Positions 50,721 through 59,321 of a stretch of DNA of 64,000 bases are shown one piece after another. The notes below the pieces were generated by a model. The model worked only from the letters and a program-made list of their open reading frames with translations. It did no database searches and had not been told where the DNA came from. The translations under genes were made by a program, and so were the position numbers. The stretch is from Streptomyces virginiae. GTDB taxonomy: Bacteria; Actinomycetota; Actinomycetes; Streptomycetales; Streptomycetaceae. Each line of letters opens with the position of its first letter. Within the stretch, counting starts at the first letter, position 1. The stretch is taken from positions 434,001 to 498,000 of the forward strand of contig NZ_JOAK01000005.1 in NCBI RefSeq assembly GCF_000720455.1, in the 5' to 3' direction.

Positions 50721-53351
50721 TCAGCCGTACATGTTCAGCAGCTGCTCCGCCGAGAGTTCCGAGACGGCCTCCTCCGCCGCGCCGGGGAGGGGGAGTTCGA
50801 ACCACACCGTCTTGCCGCGGTGGGTCCGCCGGGTGCCCCACCCGGCGGACAGCATGCCCACCAGCTGGAGGCCCCGGCCGCCCTCGTCGGTGTCGCGGGC
50901 GCGCCGGCGGCGCGGCTGGACCAGGTTCGCGTCCCACACCTCGCACACCAGCGTCCGGTCCAGCAGCAGCCTGAGCCGGATCTCGCCCTCTCCGTAGCGC
51001 AGGGCGTTGGTGACGAGTTCGCTGACCAGCAGCTCGGTGGTGTCCAGCAGGCCCTCAAGACCCCAGGCCGGCAGCTTCGCCCGGGCCAGTTCCCGCGCCC
51101 GGCCCACCGACCGGGGCTCGCGCGGCAGCTGCCAGTCCCCGACCGCGTCGAGGGGCAGCCCCTGCACCCGGGCCATCAGCAGGGCGATGTCGTCCTCGCC
51201 GTGCCGGGTGTCCAGGGTGTTCAGCACGTGGTCGCAGACGTCCTCCAGGGGGCGGACGGGGTCGGCGAGCGCGGCGCGCAGGCCGCGCAGGCCCTCCTCC
51301 AGCGGATGGTCGCGGGACTCCACGAGTCCGTCGGTGTACAGGGCGAGCAGGGCGCCCTCGGGCAGCTCGACCTCGACCTCCTCGAACGGCTCCCCGCCCA
51401 CCCCGAGCGGCAGCCCGGGCGGCACTTCCAGCAGCAGGGCGGGCATCGGCTCGCGGTCCTCGCCCGGCCCGGTGTGGTTGGGCGACACCAGGACCGGCGG
51501 CATGTGACCGGCGTTGGCGATGGTGCAGCGCCGCGTCACCGGGTCGTAGACCGCGTACACGCAGGTGGCGAGGTACACCTCCGAGCGGTCGGAGTCCCGC
51601 GAGTGCAGTGCCGCGCGGGAGGCCTGCTGGGAGCCTCCGGGTGCGCCGAGCCCGCGCGCGATCTCGTCGAGCGCGGTCAGCACCTCCGCCGGTTCGAGGT
51701 CCAGCAGGGCCAGGGTCCGTACGGCGGTGCGCAGTTCGCCCATGGCGACGGCGGCCCGCAGGCCCCGGCCCATGACGTCGCCGACGACCAGCGCCGTGCG
51801 GTGCCCGGGCAGTTCGATGACGTCGAACCAGTCGCCGCCGACCTCCGTGGCCGCGTTGCCCGGCAGGTAGCGGCAGGCGATGTCCAGGCCGGCCGCCTCC
51901 GGGTCGCCGGGGGGCAGCAGGCTGCGTTGCAGTATCAGCGCCCGTTCGTGCTCGCGCCGGTACAGCCGTGCGTTGTCGATGCAGACGGCGGCCCGGGCGG
52001 CGAGTTCCACGGCCACCGCCCGGTCCCGTTCGCCGAAGGGCTCGCTGCCCTTCGTGCGGGAGAACTGCGCGAGTCCGACCACCGTGTCGTGGGCGACCAT
52101 CGGCACCACCAGGGTGGACTGCACGAGGTCTTCCGGGCCGCCTCCCTCGATCAGCCGCGGCCGCGCCGTGCGCAGGGCGAGCGCGCCCGGTGAGGCGGCG
52201 GGATAGCGGTGGATGTCGCCGACGGCGACGAGGGCGCCGGGGCCGGACAGCGGCGCGTCGGAGACGGCGGAGGAGAAGGCCACCCGGCGCAGCGCAGCGG
52301 AGGGCGTGCGGGCCGGGCCCTGGCCGGGCAGGCTGGGCACGCCCGGCCCCTGGGGCCGCGCGGGCCGGTCGTCGTCGCCGAGCAACAGCCCCTGGTAGAG
52401 GTCGACGGCGGCGAGGTCGCAGAAGCCCGGAACGGTGACGTCGAGGAGTTCCCGGGCGGTGGTCTCCAGGTCGAGGGAGTTCCCGATGCGGTGCCCGGCC
52501 TCGTTGAGCAGGGCGAGATTGCGCCGTACTCCGGCGGCCTCGCGGGCGGCGAGGTGGCGGCGGGTGACGTCCGTGCCGATGCCGGCGACGCCGATGGGGC
52601 GGCCGCTGCCGCCGTGCACGCGGTAGAGGTTGATGGACCAGTGGCGGTTCTCGCGGCTGCGGGGGGTGGCTCCGGTGATCCGCAGGTCGGTGACGGCGTC
52701 GCCGGTGTCCAGCACCCGGCGCAGGGCCTCCGCCATCCGGTCGGCCTCGTGCGGCGGCAGGTAGTCGTGCACGGTGCGGCCGCGGTGCTCTTCCGCGTTG
52801 CCGCCGAAGACGGTGGCGAAGCGGCGGTTGGCCCGCTGCACGGTGAGGTCCGTGCCGAAGAGCAGGAAGCCGAAGGGAGATTGGCCGAATATGGCCTGTG
52901 AAGCGGCGAGGTCGGATTCGATGCGGCGCAGCGCGCGTACGTCGACGACGACGCAGAGGGCGGCCCGTTCCGCGGTCTCGGTCTGGGTGGGCATCACATA
53001 GATCTCGGCCACGCCGTGCGCACCGTTGCCGCCGGGGATCCGGAAGGGGATCAGGCCCGTCCACTCCTTGCCGTCGAGGATCTCGGCGACCTTGCGGTGG
53101 GCGTCGGGGCGCAGTTCGGGCGGCATGAAGGCGTCGACCGGGTCACGCCCCACCGTCTGGGCGGCCGTCAGCCCGAAGAGTTCCTCGGCGCGCAGGCTCC
53201 ACTGGTCGATGTACCCGTCGGGCCCGATCGAGAATGATGCGACCTTTATGTAGTCATATATCGAGCCAGGCGGACTGCTGTGCCACAGGGCGTCGTGCCA
53301 TGTCTCCCGAGGCACGTCGGCCTGATGTGCCTGCGCAGGTATTTCGCTCAC
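50721..53351 (-). CDS. PAS-GAF-SpoIIE phosphatase with RsbW-like ATPase domain
   Basis: An 876-residue cytoplasmic signalling protein. Two PAS-like domains at about 35-135 (WSLRAEELFGLTAAQTVGRD) and 150-265 (FRFATVFGG-like RRFATVFGGNAEEHRG). A GAF-type region follows at about 280-470. The PP2C/SpoIIE phosphatase at about 480-690 is marked by LQRSLLPPGDP, ATEVGGDWFDVIEL and VVGDVMGRG with its metal aspartates. The C-terminal ATPase at about 740-860 has LVSELVTNALRYG and ARDTDEGGRGLQLVGMLSAG. GTG 53351 has GGAGGGGAC ahead. Probably controls anti-sigma/anti-anti-sigma partners in stress or development. Confidence 0.9.
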   Translation of the reverse strand: MSEIPAQAHQADVPRETWHDALWHSSPPGSIYDYIKVASFSIGPDGYIDQWSLRAEELFGLTAAQTVGRDPVDAFMPPELRPDAHRKVAEILDGKEWTGLIPFRIPGGNGAHGVAEIYVMPTQTETAERAALCVVVDVRALRRIESDLAASQAIFGQSPFGFLLFGTDLTVQRANRRFATVFGGNAEEHRGRTVHDYLPPHEADRMAEALRRVLDTGDAVTDLRITGATPRSRENRHWSINLYRVHGGSGRPIGVAGIGTDVTRRHLAAREAAGVRRNLALLNEAGHRIGNSLDLETTARELLDVTVPGFCDLAAVDLYQGLLLGDDDRPARPQGPGVPSLPGQGPARTPSAALRRVAFSSAVSDAPLSGPGALVAVGDIHRYPAASPGALALRTARPRLIEGGGPEDLVQSTLVVPMVAHDTVVGLAQFSRTKGSEPFGERDRAVAVELAARAAVCIDNARLYRREHERALILQRSLLPPGDPEAAGLDIACRYLPGNAATEVGGDWFDVIELPGHRTALVVGDVMGRGLRAAVAMGELRTAVRTLALLDLEPAEVLTALDEIARGLGAPGGSQQASRAALHSRDSDRSEVYLATCVYAVYDPVTRRCTIANAGHMPPVLVSPNHTGPGEDREPMPALLLEVPPGLPLGVGGEPFEEVEVELPEGALLALYTDGLVESRDHPLEEGLRGLRAALADPVRPLEDVCDHVLNTLDTRHGEDDIALLMARVQGLPLDAVGDWQLPREPRSVGRARELARAKLPAWGLEGLLDTTELLVSELVTNALRYGEGEIRLRLLLDRTLVCEVWDANLVQPRRRRARDTDEGGRGLQLVGMLSAGWGTRRTHRGKTVWFELPLPGAAEEAVSELSAEQLLNMYG

Positions 53352-53547
53352 GCGACCGTCCCCTCCAGCTCACCGCAACCGGACCGGCCATGACGGCAGT
53401 ATTCAGCACCACGACCCCGGACGGCACGGCGTTCACGATCACAGCACGGTCTCGATGATTTCGAGCCATGTCGCGCGATCTCCCCCGGCCCCCTGTCCGG
53501 CCACCGCCGGAAGGGCCACGGGGGTTCTCCCGCCACCGCTCACCTTG

Positions 53548-54063
53548 TTACTCACCAGGAAGAGCCAACTCGAACCACACAGTCTTCCCTGTTTTCCCGT
53601 GACGCGTTCCCCATCGCTGTGAGGAGACGGCCACGAGGTGCAGTCCGCGGCCCCCCTCGTCCTCCGAGTCGGCCACCCGCTCCCGGGGCGGATCCGGAAG
53701 CGGATCGGAGATCTCCACCAGGAGCGCGGGGCCTGCGGCAGGGGTGTCGGAGGGGCCGCCGGCGGCTGGATTGCGCCGTATCAGGCGGACGCCGATGGGG
53801 CCGGAGGCGTAGCGCAGGGAATTGGTGACGAGCTCGCTGACCAGCAGGACGGTCACGTCACCGACGGCTTCGAGGCCCCACTCGTGCAGGGTTCCGCGCA
53901 CGGCGTGGCGGGCGGTGCGGACGGCGCCGGGCTCGGCGGGGAAGGCCCACTCGGCGCTCTCACCGTCTGTGTCGATCACGCCGATCACTTCCCGGGCCAG
54001 CAGCGACCCCAGTCCGGTTCGTCTGGGACGAAAGGGGGACGAGATAGGGATTAATAGCGACAT
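53548..54063 (-). CDS. RsbW-like ATP-binding (anti-sigma type) protein
   Basis: A 171-residue protein with one HATPase_c domain: VLLVSELVTNSLRYASGPIG (N box), ADSEDEGGRGLHLVAVSSQR (G1 box) and RWGTRHGKTGKTVWFELALP. The last stretch is close to the end of the SpoIIE fusion protein (GKTVWFELPLPG), so they are paralogues. Proteins of this type bind and phosphorylate anti-anti-sigma factors; the kinase activity is inferred. ATG at 54063 has only a weak binding site. It lies about 200 bases upstream of the SpoIIE gene on the same strand. Confidence 0.85.
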   Translation of the reverse strand: MSLLIPISSPFRPRRTGLGSLLAREVIGVIDTDGESAEWAFPAEPGAVRTARHAVRGTLHEWGLEAVGDVTVLLVSELVTNSLRYASGPIGVRLIRRNPAAGGPSDTPAAGPALLVEISDPLPDPPRERVADSEDEGGRGLHLVAVSSQRWGTRHGKTGKTVWFELALPGE

Positions 54064-54142
54064 ACCCGATATTCAGGGCGCCGTACCACCCGATCCCGAA
54101 CCCACCGGCGCACTGTGGCGCATACGGCCTAGACCGCGAGCG

Positions 54143-54607
54143 TCACGCGCCCCTGCCGCCGTCGCCGCCCTCGTCGTCGCCGCCCCCGCAGCCGTCCGGC
54201 CGGGCACCGCGCCCGTCCGCGCGCAGTCGGCGGCCGGCCTCGGCCACGGCGGGGCGGTCCTGGTCGAGCCAGTCCACCGACTCCAGCTCCTCCGGCCCGA
54301 GCCAGCGCAGCTCGTCGTGGTCCTCCAGCGGCGCCGGCACCCCGGAGAGCAGCCGCGCCGTCCACACGTGCAGGACCAGCCCGGGCTTCAGCGGCCACTC
54401 CCCCGGGATCCGCTCCAGCGGCTCGGTCTCCACACCGAGCTCCTCGCGCAGTTCGCGCACCAGCGCCTCGGGGACGGACTCACCCGGTTCGGCCTTCCCG
54501 CCCGGCAGCTCCCAGCGTCCGGCGAGCTCCGGCGGTGCGCTGCGGCGGGCGGCCAGCAGGCGCCCCTCATGACAAAGGGCTCCGCCCACGACCACTCGTA
54601 CAGTCAT
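54143..54607 (-). CDS. Nudix hydrolase, MutT type
   Basis: A 154-residue Nudix protein. The box is complete: G37-x5-E43-x7-RELREELG at 51-58, with REEL glutamates 55-56 for metal. N-terminal AGRWELPGGKAEPGESVPEA and the last SVDWLDQDRPAVAE resemble MutT-like (deoxy)nucleoside triphosphate pyrophosphohydrolases that clean 8-oxo-dGTP or other damaged nucleotides. A charged, Gly/Asp-rich C-terminal tail of about 20 residues (GGGDDEGGDGGRGA) is an addition. ATG 54607. The substrate is unproven. Confidence 0.9.
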   Translation of the reverse strand: MTVRVVVGGALCHEGRLLAARRSAPPELAGRWELPGGKAEPGESVPEALVRELREELGVETEPLERIPGEWPLKPGLVLHVWTARLLSGVPAPLEDHDELRWLGPEELESVDWLDQDRPAVAEAGRRLRADGRGARPDGCGGGDDEGGDGGRGA

Positions 54608-54646
54608 GGGCGGAGCCTATGCCAGCGCCGTGAGGCGCCGCTCAGC

Positions 54647-54832
54647 TCAGTTCATCGTGGCGGTCTGGCCGATCCGCTCGACCCAGTAGAGCTGCTTGTG
54701 TCCTCGGTCGTCGAGACTGTCGGCGACCTTCTGGGCCTCGGCCCGGGTGGCGTACCGGCCCACCCGGTAGCGGTTGCCGTTGTCGTCTTGACGTATGACC
54801 AGCCACGGGAGCAGGGCACCGCTGTCGTTCAT
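54647..54832 (-). CDS. Tiny SPOR-type protein
   Basis: A 61-residue protein that is almost only one SPOR-like fold: LLPWLVIRQDDNGNRYRVGR and YATRAEAQKVADSLDDRGHK. SPOR domains bind denuded glycan strands of peptidoglycan at division sites, but this protein has no signal peptide or membrane segment, so it may act in the cytoplasm or bind a different ligand. It is commonly seen in Streptomyces. ATG 54832. Confidence 0.78.
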   Translation of the reverse strand: MNDSGALLPWLVIRQDDNGNRYRVGRYATRAEAQKVADSLDDRGHKQLYWVERIGQTATMN

Positions 54833-55315
54833 CGCGTTTCACCCTCCGCCGACGTATCTGCCCGGGAAACCGCACTGCGCATATGCCCGACCTTACGCCC
54901 GACCTTTACGGAGCGGATACGGTTTTTCACGAAGAGATACCTGGCAGGCGTACGCATCCGGCCATGCGTACGAGTGCGCCGCGCACTCCGGTCCGGACCG
55001 GGCGCGCTCGGGCACCGGAAAACGAGACCGCGCGCCCCCGGCGGTCCTACGGACCGGTATACCCGCAGGTAGCTTCGGGGGAACGCGTCGTCCGGGCCCT
55101 TCAGGGGCCCGGGAGCAGGGTGGTTCCGGCCGCCGCGGAGGTGTCACCGTGGGCGGCGCGGCCGTCGGCGGGCCTGCGGAAGGCGTCCTTCAGGGCGGCC
55201 GGGGGCGATCACCATCGCGCCGAAACCCGCCGGGTCCCCAGGGGGTGTCTCGCCGATCGGCCGGACGCCCTCCAGGGGTGCCCCGGCGAGCGCGGCACGA
55301 TCGGCGGGACGCCCC
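54833..55315. promoter_or_regulatory. Gene-free region with an inverted repeat
   Basis: About 480 bases between the SPOR gene start and the GntR gene stop, with no convincing gene. CGTACGCAT (54949-54957) and ATGCGTACG (54964-54972) form a perfect 9-base inverted repeat around CCGGCC, about 115 bases upstream of the SPOR gene's ATG. It could be an operator. A stretch of AT-richer bases near 54910-54940 (ACGGTTTTTCACGAAGAG) is unusual locally. Confidence 0.45.
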
Positions 55316-56068
55316 CTAGCGCACCGGGAGGTGGTAGGAGAGGCGGTAGCGGTCCGCCGGGACGACGACGTCGGCCGTTTCCACCGCGCGGCCGGAGGCG
55401 TAGTAGGTGCGGCCGATCACCAGCACCACGTGCCCCGGGACGCCGCCGAGCAGGAGGATCTCCTCCGCCAGGCCGGGGCGGGCGCCGACCTCTTCCACCA
55501 TGTTGTCGACGACGACGTCGATCGCGGCCATCCGGTCGACGACGCCGGAGCCGCCCAGCGGGCCCTCCTCCGGCAGCATCACCGGGGTCCGCCCGGTCAC
55601 CGCAAGGGGCTCCCAGGAGGTCGAGAGCATCATCGCCTCGCCCGCGTCGCGGAAGACGTACCGCGTCCGCATCACCCGCTCGCCCGGCTCGATGCCGAGC
55701 CGCTTCGCGATCTCCGCGGGCGCGCCCGTCTGTTCGCTGCTCGACTCCCACGTCCCCCGCGCGCCGGAGTCGGCCTGCTCCTGCCGGAACGGCGTCGAGG
55801 CGCCGCCCGTGCGGTAGCCGGAGCGGGCCACCCGCCGCGGCACCGGCTGCTCGCGCACGTACGTACCGGACCCGGACCGGCCCTCGACCAGCCCCTCCGC
55901 CATGAGGACCTTGCGCGCCTCCAGGGCCACGGTGTCGGAGACCCCGTACTCCTCGCGGATGCGGGCCTGGGACGGGAGCCGGGCGTGCGGGGGCAGAGAA
56001 CCGTCGACGATCTGGCGTCGAAGATCCCCGGCCACGCGAAGATAGGCCGGCTGCTCACCGAAAGTCAC
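55316..56068 (-). CDS. GntR-family regulator with UTRA domain
   Basis: A 250-residue transcription regulator. The winged helix-turn-helix at about 5-75 has LPSQARIREEYGVSDTVALE and LVEGRSGSGTYVREQP. The effector-binding UTRA domain follows at about 105-245: ETAGEPAEI-like AEIAKRLGIEPGERVMRTRY, SWEPLAVTG and VLVIGRTYYASGRAVETADV. The HutC subfamily has this layout. It is the only gene in its stretch; regulated genes are unknown. ATG 56068. Confidence 0.9.
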   Translation of the reverse strand: MTFGEQPAYLRVAGDLRRQIVDGSLPPHARLPSQARIREEYGVSDTVALEARKVLMAEGLVEGRSGSGTYVREQPVPRRVARSGYRTGGASTPFRQEQADSGARGTWESSSEQTGAPAEIAKRLGIEPGERVMRTRYVFRDAGEAMMLSTSWEPLAVTGRTPVMLPEEGPLGGSGVVDRMAAIDVVVDNMVEEVGARPGLAEEILLLGGVPGHVVLVIGRTYYASGRAVETADVVVPADRYRLSYHLPVR

Positions 56069-56205
56069 TGGCCACTCCCATCAGGTTGACAGACAGCTAC
56101 ACCCTGGCAACCGACGGTTGAAGACCGCAAGCAAGGGCCAGAGTTTCACCCGAAGTGATGAAGCCAGGTCACTCAAACCCGCTACCGCGCGTTACCCCGG
56201 CGACG

Positions 56206-57387
56206 TCACACCGCCTCGGACGAGGACCCCCGCCCCGGCCCGTCCTCCGGGTCCCGCGTGCTGCCCTGACTGTCCTGCAGCCACTGCGGGATCTGCGTCG
56301 AAAGCCCGTACGCGCCGCGCAGCGCCTTCTCCGTCTCCAGCGACATCGCGGCGAGGGCCCGGTCCCACAGCCGGTCGAACTCCGCCCCCGACCGCGCCTG
56401 GGAGGCGCGCTGCCAGGCCGCGCGGGCCACCTCGATCTCCTTGAGCTGCGCCGGGACGGCCGTCTCCAGCCCCGGCCGGGCCGCGTCCTGCTGGAGGACC
56501 TTCGCCTCCTCGCCGAGCGCCGCGTGCATCTCGCGCGCCCACGCCTGGTGCTTCTGGAGCGCGTCGCCGGCGTCCTCGTCGGGCGGCCGGCTCAGGACGA
56601 ACTCGACGCCGTTGACCGCCCGGAGGAAGGCCGCCTGCTCGGGTTTCAGCATCCCGGCGTCCCGGCGCAGGCTGCCGCGCCACTCCTCCTCCGTCGTCCC
56701 GATCACGCAGAGCAGCGTCCGGTCGCCCTGGTGCCAGGACTCCTGCGAGGGCGCGAAGTAGAACATCTCCGCGAACTCGGGCAGTGCCCAGGTGTCCATC
56801 GCGTAGTCGTCCTGGGCCTTCCAACAGGCGTCCTCCGCCGCCCGGTCGGCCTCCTCCGAATCGGGGTCCGCGGCGCCCACCGTCCTCGACGCGGTGACCT
56901 CGCCGTGGTGCACGCGGGAGCAGTCGACGGCGTAGGCGAGGGGCCGCTCGTCGAAGAGGTCCCCGCCCGGGACGTTGAAGCAGTCGCCCGCCTTCAGGTC
57001 GCCGATGTCCCTGAGCTCGCCCTCGACTTCGGTGTACTCGCTCAGCCCGTCGAGCCGGCCGCCGACCGCCTCCGTGAAACGGCCGACGGCGAAGACCATC
57101 ACGCCGGTCATCACGACGGACACCACGAGCCCAGTGATCGCCAGGGCCTTGCCCCGGTCGCCCTTCCTCGCGATCTGCACGAGGGCCGCGATGCCGAAGG
57201 CGACGCCGAGCGGCGGGAAGCACAGGAGCCCGGCCAGGAGCGAGGCGAGCGCGAAGCCGTTGAGCGCCGGCGGCTGCGACCCGTAACCCGGCGGCGGTCC
57301 CCATCCCGGCCGCGGTGTCGGCGGCGGCCAGGAGTGGCCCGGTCCGGGAGGAGGGCTCGGCGGGATGCTCAAGGGGTCGTACTCCAT
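56206..57387 (-). CDS. DUF4190 membrane protein with septum-formation-like domain
   Basis: A 393-residue protein. A Pro-rich N-terminal arm (about 1-60) is followed by the DUF4190 membrane pair: GFALASLLAGLLCFPPLGVA and GKALAITGLVVSVVMTGVMV. The outside part has GDCFNVPGGD, VDCSRVHHGEVTASRTV and later cysteines, resembling the PF13845 septum-formation domain. A C-terminal helical region ends in LSTQIPQWLQDSQG. Start 57387 gives MEYDPLS; an ATG 12 codons upstream is equally possible, and neither has a good site. Role unknown, envelope likely. Confidence 0.75.
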   Translation of the reverse strand: MEYDPLSIPPSPPPGPGHSWPPPTPRPGWGPPPGYGSQPPALNGFALASLLAGLLCFPPLGVAFGIAALVQIARKGDRGKALAITGLVVSVVMTGVMVFAVGRFTEAVGGRLDGLSEYTEVEGELRDIGDLKAGDCFNVPGGDLFDERPLAYAVDCSRVHHGEVTASRTVGAADPDSEEADRAAEDACWKAQDDYAMDTWALPEFAEMFYFAPSQESWHQGDRTLLCVIGTTEEEWRGSLRRDAGMLKPEQAAFLRAVNGVEFVLSRPPDEDAGDALQKHQAWAREMHAALGEEAKVLQQDAARPGLETAVPAQLKEIEVARAAWQRASQARSGAEFDRLWDRALAAMSLETEKALRGAYGLSTQIPQWLQDSQGSTRDPEDGPGRGSSSEAV

Positions 57388-57478
57388 CGCAGGTGGCAGA
57401 GGGCATCGCGGGTGGCTGGGCATCGCGGGGCGCCGGGAGGCACCGCGGAGGGCGCGAACGGATGCGCGAATAGTACGC

Positions 57479-57511
57479 AGCGGGGGCGACCGTCACTCGG
57501 TCGCCCCCGCT
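57479..57511. terminator. Terminator of the subtilase gene
   Basis: The arms AGCGGGGGCGACCG (57479-57492) and CGGTCGCCCCCGCT (57498-57511) are exact complements around a 5-base loop. It lies 38 bases after the subtilase stop at 57550 and upstream of the DUF4190 gene. Confidence 0.87.
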
Positions 57512-57549
57512 GTTTCCTCACGGCTCGGTCACTGCCCCCGGCCCGCTCC

Positions 57550-59124
57550 TCAGAACTGGAGCGCCCAGGAGTCGATCTTGCCGGTGTCGCCGTTGGCGTT
57601 GTCGTTCACCCGGAGCTTCCACGTGCCGTTCGGCGCCGCCTCGGAGGAGGCGTTCACGGTGAAGGTCCGGACGATGTTGTCGGCGTCGCCGCCCGAGCGG
57701 TTGTGCAGGGTGTACACGCTGCCGTCGGGCGCGACCAGGTCGATCTTGAGGTCACCGATGTAGGTGTGCTTGATGTCGACCGGGACCTTCAGCGTCGTCG
57801 GGGCGTTGCCGACGACTCCGCTGACGGCGATCGAGGACTCGGCGGTCGCGTTGTCGTTGATCGCGTGGTCGGTGGTGTTGTCGAAGCGCTTGCCCGGCGG
57901 GACGGGGCCCAGTGCGGTGACGTACAGCAGGCGGTTCGGCGAACCGGTGCCGGGGCCGGTCACCTTGTCCGGGGTGGCGGATCCGATCAGCGCGGTGGTC
58001 ACCTGGGCCGGGGTGCTGGACGGGTTCTGCGAGAGGTAGACGGCGGCCGCGCCCGCGACGTGCGGAGTGGCCATCGAGGTGCCGTTGATGGTGTTGGTCG
58101 CGCTGTCGCCCGTGCCCCACGCGGAGGTGATGGCGGAGCCCGGCGCGAAGATGTCCAGGGCGGGGCCGTAGTTGGAGTAGCTCGCCTTGGCGTCGGTGTT
58201 GGTGGTGGCGCCGACGGTGATGGCCTCGGCGACGCGCGCCGGGGACTTGGTGGAGGCGTTGGCCGACTCGTTGCCCGCGGCCACGGCGTAGGTGATGCCG
58301 GAGGCTATGGAGTTGCGCACGGCCGTGTCGAGCGCGGTGTCCGCGCCGCCGCCGAGGGACATGTTGGCCACGGCCGGCTTGACGGCGTTGCGGGTCACCC
58401 AGTCGATGCCCGCGACGACCTGCGCGGTCGTGCCGGAGCCGGTGTTGTCGAGCACGCGGACGCCGACGATCTTGGCCTTCTTGGCCACGCCGTACGCGCC
58501 GCCCGCGACGGTGCCGGCGACGTGCGTACCGTGCCCGTGGCCGTCCTGCGCCGTGTAGTCGTTGTCGATGGCGTCGTAGCCGTAGGAGGCACGGCCGCCG
58601 AAGTCCTGGTGCGTGATGCGGACACCGGTGTCGATGACGTACGCGGTGACGCCCTCGCCCGCCTTGTCCGGGTAGGTGTAGCTCTGGTTCAGCGGCAGCG
58701 CACGCTGGTCGGCGCGGTCCAGGCCCCAGGACGGCGGGTTCGGCTGGGTGGCGCTGACGGTGAAGGTGCGGTTCTGCACGACCGACTGGACCGCCGGGTC
58801 TGCGGCGAGCTTCTCGGCCTGGGCCTGGGAGACCTCGACGGAGTAGCCGTTGAGGGCCGCGCTGTAGGTCCGGTCGATCTTCGCGCCGTACTTCTTGGCG
58901 ACGAGCTTGCCGCTCGCGCTGGTCGAGCGGGGCGCGGTGTCCTTGAGGGTCACGATGTAGCTGTTGGGCACGGTCCCCGGGGCGCCGGCGTTCTGGACCA
59001 CGCCGCGCGCATCGCTGCCGACGGCCGAGGCGGGCAGTGCGGCGGCCGCGCCCAGCGCGAGGGCGACGACCGCGGTCGCGCTGATACCGACGATCTTCCG
59101 GCGCGTATGACGCATCACTGGCAT
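57550..59124 (-). CDS. Secreted subtilisin-family (S8) protease with P domain
   Basis: A 524-residue secreted protease. A Sec signal ([20 protein letters not shown]) is followed by an inhibitor I9 propeptide at about 52-122 ([20 protein letters not shown]), and the catalytic domain at about 130-395. The triad is Asp165 (VIDTG), His198 (GHGTHVAGT) and Ser350 ([11 protein letters not shown]), with oxyanion Asn in AAGNES. The C-terminal domain at about 405-524 ([31 protein letters not shown]) is a proprotein-convertase P domain. ATG 59124 has AGGAGGAGG ahead. Likely extracellular protein breakdown or maturation. Confidence 0.94.
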   Translation of the reverse strand: MPVMRHTRRKIVGISATAVVALALGAAAALPASAVGSDARGVVQNAGAPGTVPNSYIVTLKDTAPRSTSASGKLVAKKYGAKIDRTYSAALNGYSVEVSQAQAEKLAADPAVQSVVQNRTFTVSATQPNPPSWGLDRADQRALPLNQSYTYPDKAGEGVTAYVIDTGVRITHQDFGGRASYGYDAIDNDYTAQDGHGHGTHVAGTVAGGAYGVAKKAKIVGVRVLDNTGSGTTAQVVAGIDWVTRNAVKPAVANMSLGGGADTALDTAVRNSIASGITYAVAAGNESANASTKSPARVAEAITVGATTNTDAKASYSNYGPALDIFAPGSAITSAWGTGDSATNTINGTSMATPHVAGAAAVYLSQNPSSTPAQVTTALIGSATPDKVTGPGTGSPNRLLYVTALGPVPPGKRFDNTTDHAINDNATAESSIAVSGVVGNAPTTLKVPVDIKHTYIGDLKIDLVAPDGSVYTLHNRSGGDADNIVRTFTVNASSEAAPNGTWKLRVNDNANGDTGKIDSWALQF

Positions 59125-59321
59125 GTGACGGGTCCTCCTCCTAGGTGGTGCACTGCAGGGGCAGCGGGGCCACGCACAAGCGTGACCATGACAAAGCAGA
59201 TGGCCCAACGGGCTGCCGCCTCCGAAAGGTTGACCCACCCTCGGCGCGGCCCTCTGGAGGACGACGAACGCGTAACATCCGTGCCATACGACGGCCATGC
59301 CCGAGCAAAGGCGCTCCGCAC

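Noticed and set aside
53254..53469. A 71-residue leftward frame overlapping the start of the SpoIIE gene
   Set aside because: It overlaps the phosphatase start, has no good binding site and no family resemblance. A leader peptide cannot be excluded, but there is no support.
54893..55147. An 84-residue leftward frame in the spacer before the GntR gene
   Set aside because: Arg/Pro-rich composition and no binding site; it looks like non-coding spacer read by chance.
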